Shown here: positions 1-7,414 of the stretch, piece by piece
Numbering within the stretch: the stretch's first letter is position 1
Layout of the letters: every line of letters starts with the position of its first letter
DNA from: Aeromicrobium sp. Root236
GTDB taxonomy: Bacteria > Actinomycetota > Actinomycetes > Propionibacteriales > Nocardioidaceae
NCBI RefSeq assembly: GCF_001428805.1
Contig: NZ_LMIS01000001.1
Coordinates: 1,112,528-1,176,527 of the forward strand
DNA: 64,000 nt
Direction: 5' to 3'
The notes under the pieces: generated by a model
Told to the model about the DNA's origin: nothing
Database searches by the model: none
The model's input: the letters and a program-made list of their open reading frames with translations, nothing else
Program-made: the position numbers and the translations under genes

Positions 1-554
1 GCGAACGTCCCCGCGTCGACCGCGATGGCCCACCCCGAGCCGAACGCGGCCACGAGTGAACCGGCACCGGAGAACCCGATCACCATCGCACCGTTCTGCG
101 CCAGACGGCGTACGGCCACCGCCTTGGGCAGCTCCTCGGCGGGCACGGTCTGCCGCGTGAGCGCCGAGGACGACGGGCCACTCAGCGCGCCCAGGCAGCC
201 GTTGAGGACACCGCCGACGGCCAGCAGCGGGATCGTGGCCCAGCCGCCGATGAGCGCGACCGCGATGAGCGCCTGGAACACCGCCGCGGCCGCCGCGGAG
301 CCTTGCAGCATCAGCTGGCGCGGCAGCCGGTCGCCCAGCACTCCACCGGCGAGCACCGTCAGCACCTCCGCAGCCGCGAACGCCGAGACCACGAGCCCGA
401 GGTCCGTCGCGGATCCGCCGAGGTCGAGCACGGCGAACGCGAGGGCGACCGGCGTGATCGCATTGCCGAGCGCGCTGATCGTGGCGCCGGAGACCAGGTA
501 GCGATAGTCCGGGTGCGCCAGCGGACCGCTGCGGAGGGCGCCTCGAGCGTTCAT
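1..554 (-). CDS. MFS transporter, N-terminal part (truncated by window edge)
   Basis: Reading the minus strand from the ATG at 554 gives an open frame of 184 codons that runs off the left edge. It begins MNARGALRSGPLAHPDYRYL and continues with several hydrophobic segments separated by short charged loops; GVLGDRLPRQ matches the G-x-x-x-D-R-x-x-R motif of the cytoplasmic loop after the second helix of major facilitator proteins. It is probably a proton-driven drug or metabolite exporter, but the substrate cannot be read. It diverges from a MarR regulator across a 74-bp gap with a palindromic site, so MarR control is likely. The C-terminal half is outside the window. Confidence 0.85.
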   Translation of the reverse strand, partial: MNARGALRSGPLAHPDYRYLVSGATISALGNAITPVALAFAVLDLGGSATDLGLVVSAFAAAEVLTVLAGGVLGDRLPRQLMLQGSAAAAAVFQALIAVALIGGWATIPLLAVGGVLNGCLGALSGPSSSALTRQTVPAEELPKAVAVRRLAQNGAMVIGFSGAGSLVAAFGSGWAIAVDAGTF

Positions 555-560
555 GCGACT

Positions 561-603
561 CAAGATACTTCGCCAGCAAACTATTCGTCAACAAAGTACT
601 TTG
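561..603. promoter_or_regulatory. Candidate MarR operator between MFS and marR genes
   Basis: The divergent intergenic region holds a perfect 12-bp palindrome CAAAGTACTTTG at 592-603 and a related imperfect copy CAAGATACTT at 561-570. Position and symmetry fit an operator of the adjacent MarR protein controlling itself and the MFS exporter. The assignment is inference from context. Confidence 0.55.
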
Positions 604-628
604 GTTCCACCCGCGATAGCATGCGGTC

Positions 629-1165
629 ATGGCCGAGACCGACTGGACCGACCGGCACGTCGCCCGATGGCGCGATCACTGGGTCGACGTCCCGTTCGAC
701 GACGACGTCGAGGGCGTGGTCGTCCGCATCGGCCGCCTGCAGCGCTACCTCAAGGGCACGAAGCAGCGAGCCGTGACCGAGACCGGGCTGCAGGACTTCG
801 AGTACGACACGCTGCACTCGCTGATGATCCGGGACACCCCCGGCACCGCCTCCCCCACGGACCTCGCCGACGAGCTGGGCATCTCGGGCGCAGGCATGAC
901 GGGCCGGCTCGACAAGCTGGAGCAGGCCGGCTGGGTGCAGAGGACCGTCGCGCCTGACGACCGGCGCCGGGTGGTCGTCGAGATCACCAAGGCCGGCGCG
1001 GACATCTGGCGGCGCGCCATGGCGCTGCGCGGTTCCCAGGAGCAGGAGATGGTGGCCGTTCTCAGCGCCAAGGAGCGTGCCACGATCAACCGGCTGCTGC
1101 GGAAGATGACGCTCCACGTCGAGGCCCGGGATCCCGATCCGTCGATCGGCAAGCCCAAGGACTGA
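629..1165 (+). CDS. MarR family transcriptional regulator
   Basis: This 178-residue protein has the MarR winged-helix layout: an N-terminal dimerisation helix, then a helix-turn-helix (SPTDLADELGISGAGMTGRL, about residues 75-95) and the wing APDDRRRVVVEIT with the conserved D-x-R motif, and a C-terminal dimerisation helix. MarR proteins usually repress an adjacent transporter and release DNA when they bind small aromatic ligands. It diverges from the MFS gene and has a palindromic site just upstream of its ATG. The following ABC exporter is on the same strand but has its own promoter, so it is probably a separate unit. Confidence 0.9.
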   Translation: MAETDWTDRHVARWRDHWVDVPFDDDVEGVVVRIGRLQRYLKGTKQRAVTETGLQDFEYDTLHSLMIRDTPGTASPTDLADELGISGAGMTGRLDKLEQAGWVQRTVAPDDRRRVVVEITKAGADIWRRAMALRGSQEQEMVAVLSAKERATINRLLRKMTLHVEARDPDPSIGKPKD

Positions 1166-1178
1166 CCACCTCGCCGAC

Positions 1179-1209
1179 TTGATCTCAACCGCGGTTGAGG
1201 TCCTAGTCT
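1179..1209 (+). promoter_or_regulatory. MerR-type promoter of the ABC exporter
   Basis: A -35-like TTGATC (1179-1184) and a -10-like TAGTCT (1204-1209) are separated by 19 bp, and the spacer is dominated by a perfect 16-bp palindrome CTCAACCGCGGTTGAG (1184-1199). An overlong 19-bp spacer with a centred palindrome is the hallmark of promoters activated by MerR-family regulators such as SoxR or BmrR. No MerR gene is in the window. A leader hairpin (GTGTGGA 1252-1258 with TCCACAC 1280-1286) follows. Confidence 0.65.
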
Positions 1210-1310
1210 GACGACAACGAGCGATTGGGATCGCCCTGTCTCCAAGGCGTAGTGTGGATGGTTCCCGATCGCAACGACCTCCACACACGTCCAGGAGCCT
1301 CACCACCGGT

Positions 1311-3095
1311 ATGCCACCCGCCTCAGTCACCCAGCCTCGCGACCCAGGATCGATCCCCCGCAGCAGCACCTCGCTGTGGCGCCTGCGCGGATACCTGCGC
1401 CCGCACCTCTGGCGCCTGGTCGTGATGCTCGCTGCGGCGCTGCTGGCCGTGGTCGTCGGACTCGCGATCCCGCTGGTGACCCGCGCGATCGTCGACGGAC
1501 CGATCGCCGACCACGACTCCGGCGGCATCGTCCGCCTCGGCGCCCTCGCGCTCGTGCTCGGCATCGCCGAGGCGGCGCTGATCCTCGTACGCCGGTGGGT
1601 CCAGGCTCCTGCTGTGCTCGGCATGGAGACCGCGCTGCGCGGCGACCTCTACCAGCACCTCGACGAGCTGCCCATGGAGTTCCACGCGAAGTGGCAGTCC
1701 GGCCAGCTCCTCTCACGCGTGACGAGCGACCTGTCGACGATCCGGCGCTTCTCCGGCTTCGGCATGATCTTCCTGATCACGAACGTCATCCAGCTCGCCC
1801 TCACGGTCGCGCTGCTCCTGCACCTCTACTGGCCGCTGGCGATCGTGGCCATCGTGGCGGCCGTGCCGATCATCGTGACGTCGATGACGTTCGAGCGCCG
1901 CTACGTCAAGATCTCGCGACGGGTCCAGGACCAGCGCGGCGACCTCGCGACCCAGGTCGAGGAGTCCGCGCTCGGCATCCGCGCGATCAAGAGCTTCGGC
2001 CGGAGCCGCCTGGCGTACGACAAGTACGACGAGCGCGCGACGCGCCTCTACGAGTCCGAGATGGATCAGGTACGCCTGTCGGCGCGGTTCTGGACGTTCC
2101 TCGAGGTGCTCCCCAACGTGGCGCTGGTGACGGTCCTGCTGCTCGGTGCGCTCGCCGTCGGCAACGACGCCCTCAGCCTCGGCACGCTGGTGGCGTTCGT
2201 GACGCTGATGCTCAGCCTGGTGTGGCCCGTCGAGTCCCTCGGCGTGATCCTCGCGATGGCGCAGGAGTCGATGACCGCGGCCGATCGGGTGCTCGAGATC
2301 TTCGACACCCGGCCGACGATCGTCGGCGGTGACCAGGTGATCGACGAGCCGCGGGGCCACGTGCGGTTCGAGGGTGTCGGGTTCACGTTCCCCGACGGCG
2401 ACCGTCCCGTGCTGCACGACATCGATCTCGAGATCGCGCCGGGCGAGACCGTCGCGGTCGTCGGCGCCACCGGTTCGGGCAAGACGACGCTGCTGTCGCT
2501 GGTGCCCCGGCTGCGCGACGTCACGGCAGGGCGGGTGCTCGTCGACGGCGTCGACATCCGTGATCTCACGCTCGAGTCGCTGCGATCCGCGGTGGCCACG
2601 GCGTTCGAGGAGCCGACCCTCTTCAGCATGAGCGCGCGCGAGAACATCGCGCTCGGCCGTCCCGGAGCCACCGACGCCGAGATCGAGGCCGGACTCGAGA
2701 TCGCCCAGGCGACGTTCGTCCACGACCTCCCGTGGGGCCTCGACACCCGGATCGGCGAGCAGGGCATGTCGCTGTCGGGCGGCCAGCGCCAGCGCCTCGC
2801 GCTCGCCCGGGCGGTCGTGGCCCGGCCCGCCGTGCTGATCCTCGACGACACGCTCTCGTCGCTCGACGTGCACACCGAGGCGCTGGTCGAGGCCTCGCTC
2901 CGCACGGTCATGGCGAGCACCACGTCGATCGTCGTGGCTCACCGAGCCTCGACCGTGCAGCTCGCCGACCGGGTGGCGCTGCTGCAGGGCGGGACGATCA
3001 CCGACATCGGCACGCACTCGGAGCTCATGGCCACCGTGCCGGCCTACCGGGCGTTGCTGGCAGCCGACTCCGACGACCTGACGGAGGTGTCATGA
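1311..3095 (+). CDS. ABC exporter half-transporter, subunit A (degenerate site)
   Basis: This 594-residue protein has an ABC type-1 exporter membrane domain (six predicted helices, about residues 25-320) followed by a nucleotide-binding domain: Walker A GATGSGKTT, signature [14 protein letters not shown], Walker B AVLILDD and H-loop VAHRAS. The residue after Walker B is Asp, not the catalytic Glu, which marks the degenerate site of heterodimeric exporters. It overlaps the next exporter gene by ATGA, so the two are translationally coupled. I prefer ATG 1311 because the in-frame GTG at 1254 falls inside a leader hairpin; an AGGAG lies 13 nt upstream of 1311, a slightly long spacing. Substrate unknown; drugs or lipids are typical. 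Confidence 0.85.
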   Translation: MPPASVTQPRDPGSIPRSSTSLWRLRGYLRPHLWRLVVMLAAALLAVVVGLAIPLVTRAIVDGPIADHDSGGIVRLGALALVLGIAEAALILVRRWVQAPAVLGMETALRGDLYQHLDELPMEFHAKWQSGQLLSRVTSDLSTIRRFSGFGMIFLITNVIQLALTVALLLHLYWPLAIVAIVAAVPIIVTSMTFERRYVKISRRVQDQRGDLATQVEESALGIRAIKSFGRSRLAYDKYDERATRLYESEMDQVRLSARFWTFLEVLPNVALVTVLLLGALAVGNDALSLGTLVAFVTLMLSLVWPVESLGVILAMAQESMTAADRVLEIFDTRPTIVGGDQVIDEPRGHVRFEGVGFTFPDGDRPVLHDIDLEIAPGETVAVVGATGSGKTTLLSLVPRLRDVTAGRVLVDGVDIRDLTLESLRSAVATAFEEPTLFSMSARENIALGRPGATDAEIEAGLEIAQATFVHDLPWGLDTRIGEQGMSLSGGQRQRLALARAVVARPAVLILDDTLSSLDVHTEALVEASLRTVMASTTSIVVAHRASTVQLADRVALLQGGTITDIGTHSELMATVPAYRALLAADSDDLTEVS

Positions 3096-4927
3096 CGACC
3101 ACGTCTCCGGAGTCCGCCGACTGGCGGGGCGTCGCGGCCGAGCGGCTCGACGAGGTCACCGGCACGACGTCGCTGATCCTGCGGGAGCGGTCGCGCCGCT
3201 TGCTCGGGTCGCTGCTGCGACCGCACAAGAAGGCGCTCGCGGTCGTCCTGGTCATCGTGCTGATCGAGAACGCCGCTCGCCTCTCGATCCCGTTCCTGGT
3301 CAAGGAGGGCATCGACACCGGCATCCCGCCGATCCAGCGCGGGGACGGCAGCGGACGGCTGATGACGATCATCGCGATCGTCCTCGCCGCCGTCGCGATC
3401 CAGGCGTCGACCCGCCTGGTGTTCCTCGTCCTGTCCGGGCGCATCGGCCAGGCGACGCTGCTGGAGCTGCGGCGCCGGGTGTTCACGCACTTCCAGACGC
3501 TGACGCCGGCGTTCCACGACCGCTACACGTCGGGCCGCGTGATCTCGCGCTCGACGTCCGACGTCGACGCCATCCAGGAGATGCTCGACAACGGCTTCGA
3601 CGGGCTCATCACCGCCGCGCTGACCCTGTTCGGCACGGCCGCGATGCTGCTGTTCCTCGATGTCGAGCTGGGCCTGGTCGCGCTGGTCTCGTTCCCGTTC
3701 CTGTGGTGGGCGACGACGTGGTTCCGCCGCCGCTCGGCGATCATCTACCGGCGTACGCGCGTCACGATCGCCGCGCTCATCGTGCACTTCGTCGAGTCGA
3801 TGACCGGCATCCAGGCCGTGCAGGCGTTCCGCCGTGAGGCGCGCAACGAGGAGATCTTCGCCGAGGTCAACGACGACAACCGCGAGGCCAACGAGGACGC
3901 GTTCCGGCTCGTCGGGCTCTTCATGCCGGCCATCAAGCTCATCGGCAACATCACGATCTCGTTGGTCCTCGTGGTCGGCGCCTACCGGGCGTACCACGGC
4001 GATGTCACGGTCGGCGTGCTCGCGGCGTTCCTGATCTACCTGCGGCAGTTCTTCGAGCCGATGCAGGACATCAGCCAGTTCTACAACACCTTCCAGTCCG
4101 CGAGCGCAGCGCTCGAGAAGCTCTCCGGCGTCCTCGAGGAGCAACCCGAGATCCGCGATCCCGAGTCGCCGGCCACGATGCCCTCTGCCGGAGGCGCGTT
4201 GGCACTAGAGGCGGTGTCGTTCCAGTACGTCGAAGGGCGCCCCGTGCTGTCGGACCTCGACCTCGAGGTCCCTGCGGGCCAGACGCTGGCGGTCGTCGGC
4301 ACGACCGGCGCGGGCAAGACGACGATCGCCAAGCTGGTGTCGCGCTTCTACGACCCCACCCGAGGTCGCGTCCTGATCGACGGGGTCGACCTGCGCGAGC
4401 TCGACGACGAGACCCTCCGGCGTCACATCGTGATGGTCACGCAGGAGAACTTCCTGTTCGCCGGCACCGTCGCCGACAACATCCGCTTCGGCCGACCCGA
4501 TGCGGACGACGCCGAGGTCCGGGCGGCCGCCGAGGCGATCGGCGCCTCGTCGTTCATCGAGCAGATGCCACGCGGCTACGACACCGAGATCGAGTCCCGC
4601 GGCGGCCGGCTGTCCGCCGGGCAGCGGCAGCTCGTCGCGTTCGCCCGGGCGTTCCTGGCCGACCCGGCGGTGCTGATCCTCGACGAGGCGACCTCGTCGC
4701 TGGACGTGCCCAGCGAACGACTCGTGCAACGCGCGCTGCGGACGATCCTGGCCGACCGGACGGCAATCATCATCGCCCATCGGTTGTCGACGGTCGAGAT
4801 CGCCGACCGGGTCATCGTGCTCGAGCACGGCGAGATCGTCGAGGACGGGTCACCTGCCGACCTCATCGCCAGCGGCGAAGGACGCTACTCGGACCTGCAC
4901 GACGCCTGGGTCGCCTCGCTCGCCTGA
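3092..4927 (+). CDS. ABC exporter half-transporter, subunit B
   Basis: This 611-residue protein is the partner of the upstream exporter: a six-helix ABC type-1 membrane domain, then Walker A GTTGAGKTT, Walker B AVLILDE with the catalytic Glu, D-loop SSLD and H-loop IAHRLS. Its signature reads LSAGQ instead of LSGGQ. In heterodimeric exporters the degenerate site pairs a Walker B lacking Glu in one subunit with a non-canonical signature in the other, which is what these two genes show. The ATG at 3092 overlaps the upstream stop by four bases. A longer in-frame extension back to 2732 is only shadow reading of the upstream gene. Confidence 0.88.
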   Translation: MTTTSPESADWRGVAAERLDEVTGTTSLILRERSRRLLGSLLRPHKKALAVVLVIVLIENAARLSIPFLVKEGIDTGIPPIQRGDGSGRLMTIIAIVLAAVAIQASTRLVFLVLSGRIGQATLLELRRRVFTHFQTLTPAFHDRYTSGRVISRSTSDVDAIQEMLDNGFDGLITAALTLFGTAAMLLFLDVELGLVALVSFPFLWWATTWFRRRSAIIYRRTRVTIAALIVHFVESMTGIQAVQAFRREARNEEIFAEVNDDNREANEDAFRLVGLFMPAIKLIGNITISLVLVVGAYRAYHGDVTVGVLAAFLIYLRQFFEPMQDISQFYNTFQSASAALEKLSGVLEEQPEIRDPESPATMPSAGGALALEAVSFQYVEGRPVLSDLDLEVPAGQTLAVVGTTGAGKTTIAKLVSRFYDPTRGRVLIDGVDLRELDDETLRRHIVMVTQENFLFAGTVADNIRFGRPDADDAEVRAAAEAIGASSFIEQMPRGYDTEIESRGGRLSAGQRQLVAFARAFLADPAVLILDEATSSLDVPSERLVQRALRTILADRTAIIIAHRLSTVEIADRVIVLEHGEIVEDGSPADLIASGEGRYSDLHDAWVASLA

Positions 4928-5002
4928 ATGCCGGGCGAAATCCCGAATACGTCTATACGAAAACCTGCCACGTCAGGCTCTCACCAATGGCACTATCGGT
5001 GC

Positions 5003-5440
5003 ATGGGACTATTCGGAAACAAGAAGAGCCAGGAAGAACGCACCGAGGACGCCATGAAGAAGGCCGAGGATCTTGTCGGCGGCAAGGGCGTCATGGGCAA
5101 GGTCACCAAAGGGTTCATGGGCAAGGAGTTCACGGACCAGATGAGCCAGGGCCTCCAGGCCGGGCGTGATGCGCAGGCCGCCGTGGCCGCCAACGCCGCG
5201 GCCGCCGCAGCCGGCATCCCCGGGGTCAAGGCGACCGTCACGGCGCTCGCCGACACCGGCACGATGATCAACAACGATCCGGTCGTCAACCTCAGCGTGA
5301 CGCTTGAGGGCGGTCAGGCCCTCCAGCTCGACCAGACCTTGGTCTCCAAGCTGCAGATCCCCCGCGTCGGCGACTCCATCACGCTCATCCCGAACCCAGT
5401 GCAGCCCGGGTCGTACGTCTACGGCGGACTCGCTGTCTAA
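5003..5440 (+). CDS. Hypothetical protein, 145 aa
   Basis: I do not recognise this protein. It starts MGLFGNKKSQEE, has a charged N-terminal segment, an Ala-rich helix (about residues 55-72) and a beta-rich C-terminal half containing TALADTGTMINNDPVVNLSV, reminiscent of the short beta domains found in many actinobacterial proteins of unknown function. There is no signal peptide or clear membrane span. An in-frame extension to 4928 has atypical coding content and I reject it. Its 3' end overlaps the convergent cysteine desulfurase gene by 4 nt, and a strong hairpin starts 10 nt after its stop. Confidence 0.65.
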   Translation: MGLFGNKKSQEERTEDAMKKAEDLVGGKGVMGKVTKGFMGKEFTDQMSQGLQAGRDAQAAVAANAAAAAAGIPGVKATVTALADTGTMINNDPVVNLSVTLEGGQALQLDQTLVSKLQIPRVGDSITLIPNPVQPGSYVYGGLAV

Positions 5441-6561
5441 CCGAGGGACGACACCGCAGCGACGGCTCGTGCGAGCTCGGTCGCTGCGGTGTCGAGGTCC
5501 TCTGCGGTCGTCGTACGCCCGAAGGTGAACCGCACCGCGGTCTGGGCGACCGGGCCGTCGTAGCCCATCGCCGTGAGCACGTGCGAGGGCTCGTCGCTGC
5601 CCGCGGCGCAGGCCGAGCCGCTCGAGCAGACGATGCCACGGGCCTCCAGCTCGAGCAGGATCGTCTCGCCGTTCGTGCCGGGGAAGACGAACGACGCGCT
5701 CCCAGGCAGCCGGTGGTTGCGGTGTCCCGTGAGCTCGGCACCGGGCACGTCGGCCAGGACGCGGTCGATGAAGGCGTCCCGGCGCGCGACGGTGTCGTCG
5801 GTGGATCCGCCGGTGAGCGTGAACGCCGCGGCCATGCCGACGGCTGCGGCGACGTTCTCGGTGCCGGACCGGCGCCCGGACTCCTGCCCGCCGCCGTGGA
5901 TCAGCGGCTCCCACCGCGTGCCCCGGCGGACGTACAGGATGCCGATGCCCTTGGGCGCGCCGAGCTTGTGCCCGGAGACGCTCATCGCCTGCACGCCCAG
6001 GCGGTCGACGTCGAGGTCGAGCCAGCCGGCGGCCTGCACGGCGTCGGTGTGGAATGGCACGCCCTTGGCAGCGGCGAGCCTCGAGAGCGTCTCGACCTGC
6101 TGGATCGTGCCGACCTCGTTGTTGGCGTACTGGATGCTGACGAGCGTCGTGTCGTCGCGGAGCGCCTCGGCCAGCGCGGCCGGCTGCACCATGCCGTCGT
6201 GATCGACGTCGAGGATCGTGACCTCGTAGCCGAGACGGCCGAGGAACTCCGCGGACTCCAGCACCGCCGGGTGCTCGATCGAGGACACGATGACGTGCTT
6301 GCCGCGCGGGGCAGCCACCGCGATGCCCTTGATCGCGGCGTTGTCGGACTCGGTGCCGCCGGACGTGAAGGTGATCTCGGACGTACGCGCGCCGAGCGCC
6401 TGCGCGACGTCGGCCCGCGCCTGCTCGAGCGCCCGGCTGGCCGACTCGCCGACCTCGTGATGGCTCGACGGGTTGCCGAAGTCGGGCCCGAAGTAGGGCC
6501 ACATGGCCTCGAGCACCTCCCGCTTGAGCGGGGTGGTGGCCGCCTCGTCGAGGTAGATCAC
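5437..6561 (-). CDS. Cysteine desulfurase (NifS/IscS-like) of the NAD operon
   Basis: This 374-residue pyridoxal-phosphate enzyme removes sulfur from cysteine for Fe-S assembly. It opens MIYLDEAATTPL, has the cofactor lysine in SVSGHKLG (K199) and the mobile-loop catalytic cysteine in SSGSACAAG (C318), and full family length. It starts with GTG one base after the nadC stop, the last gene of the NAD operon. In Bacillus subtilis a NifS encoded beside nadB is needed to mature the Fe-S cluster of NadA; the same role is likely here because NadA is three genes upstream. Confidence 0.92.
   Translation of the reverse strand: MIYLDEAATTPLKREVLEAMWPYFGPDFGNPSSHHEVGESASRALEQARADVAQALGARTSEITFTSGGTESDNAAIKGIAVAAPRGKHVIVSSIEHPAVLESAEFLGRLGYEVTILDVDHDGMVQPAALAEALRDDTTLVSIQYANNEVGTIQQVETLSRLAAAKGVPFHTDAVQAAGWLDLDVDRLGVQAMSVSGHKLGAPKGIGILYVRRGTRWEPLIHGGGQESGRRSGTENVAAAVGMAAAFTLTGGSTDDTVARRDAFIDRVLADVPGAELTGHRNHRLPGSASFVFPGTNGETILLELEARGIVCSSGSACAAGSDEPSHVLTAMGYDGPVAQTAVRFTFGRTTTAEDLDTAATELARAVAAVSSLG
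5450..5493 (+). terminator. Hairpin terminator after the 145-aa hypothetical gene
   Basis: GACACCGCAGCGAC (5450-5463) pairs perfectly with GTCGCTGCGGTGTC (5480-5493), a 14-bp stem; the loop itself can fold as GCTCG-TG-CGAGC. There is no U tract. It lies inside the last codons of the opposing cysteine desulfurase gene, ten bases after the plus-strand stop, so it could terminate the plus-strand transcript. Confidence 0.5.
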
Positions 6562-6562
6562 G

Positions 6563-7414
6563 TCAGGACACCGTGATGTCGAGCCCGAGGTCGAGCGCCC
6601 GCACGCTGTGGGTCAGTGCGCCGACGGAGATGACGTCGACGCCCGTACGCGCGACAGCGGCGATCGTGTCGAGCGTGATGCCGCCACTGGCCTCGACCAG
6701 CGCCCGGCCGGCGATCGTGGCGACACCCGTGCGCAGGTCGTCGAGGCTGAAGTTGTCGAGCATGATCGTGCCCGCGGCGCCCGAGTCGAGCACCGCCTCG
6801 AGCTGCTCGAGCTGCTCGAGCCGGTCGACCTCGACCTCGATGTGCGTCGTGTGGGGCAGGTCGGCCTTGGCCTGGCGCAGCGCTGCGGTGAGGTCGGGGA
6901 TCACCGCAAGGTGGTTGTCCTTGGCCATCACGGCGTCCGACAGCGAGTAGCGGTGGTTGTGGCCGCCGCCGCAGCGTACGGCGTGACGCTCGAGGGCGCG
7001 CAGGCCCGGAGTCGTCTTGCGGGTGTCGACGACGCGAGCGCCGGTGCCGGCGACCGCCTCGACGTACGTCGCAGTGAGGGTCGCGATGCCGGTCATGCGC
7101 TGCACGAAGTTGAGTGCGACCCGCTCGGCCTGGAGCACCGCGCGCGCCGGACCTTCGACGTGCGCGAGCACGGCGCCGGTGTCGAACCGGTCGCCGTCGG
7201 ACGCCTCGAGGGTGACCTTGACCGAGGGGTCGAGCGTCGTCATCGCGATCTCGAACACCTCGGCACCGGCGAAGACGCCCGGCTCGCGGGCGACCAGGTC
7301 GGCGCGCGCCACCGCGGTCTCGGGCACGAGCGTCTGTGACGTCAGGTCGCCGAACGGCGCGTCCTCGTCGAGCGCCAGGTCGACCACACGCTGGATCTGC
7401 CGCCGCTCAAGCAT
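6563..7414 (-). CDS. nadC: Nicotinate-nucleotide pyrophosphorylase (quinolinate phosphoribosyltransferase)
   Basis: This 283-residue enzyme converts quinolinate and PRPP to nicotinate mononucleotide, the last dedicated step of de novo NAD synthesis. Typical family stretches are visible: LNFVQRMTGIATLT, the RKTTPGLR substrate-binding motif and ECGGGHNHR-like CGGGHNHRYSL. I place the start at ATG 7414 (MLERRQIQRV), which overlaps the nadB stop by 8 nt; the longer in-frame reading to 7498 is Pro/Arg-rich overlap with nadB and improbable. Next gene downstream is the cysteine desulfurase, one base away. Confidence 0.95.
   Translation of the reverse strand: MLERRQIQRVVDLALDEDAPFGDLTSQTLVPETAVARADLVAREPGVFAGAEVFEIAMTTLDPSVKVTLEASDGDRFDTGAVLAHVEGPARAVLQAERVALNFVQRMTGIATLTATYVEAVAGTGARVVDTRKTTPGLRALERHAVRCGGGHNHRYSLSDAVMAKDNHLAVIPDLTAALRQAKADLPHTTHIEVEVDRLEQLEQLEAVLDSGAAGTIMLDNFSLDDLRTGVATIAGRALVEASGGITLDTIAAVARTGVDVISVGALTHSVRALDLGLDITVS

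Noticed and set aside
2732..3091. N-terminal extension of the second ABC exporter subunit
   Set aside because: It overlaps the nucleotide-binding domain of subunit A in another frame; ATG 3092 with ATGA coupling is the natural start.
4928..5002. N-terminal extension of the 145-aa hypothetical gene
   Set aside because: Composition is unlike the downstream protein and it begins directly after the ABC stop; MGLFGNKK at 5003 looks like a real start.
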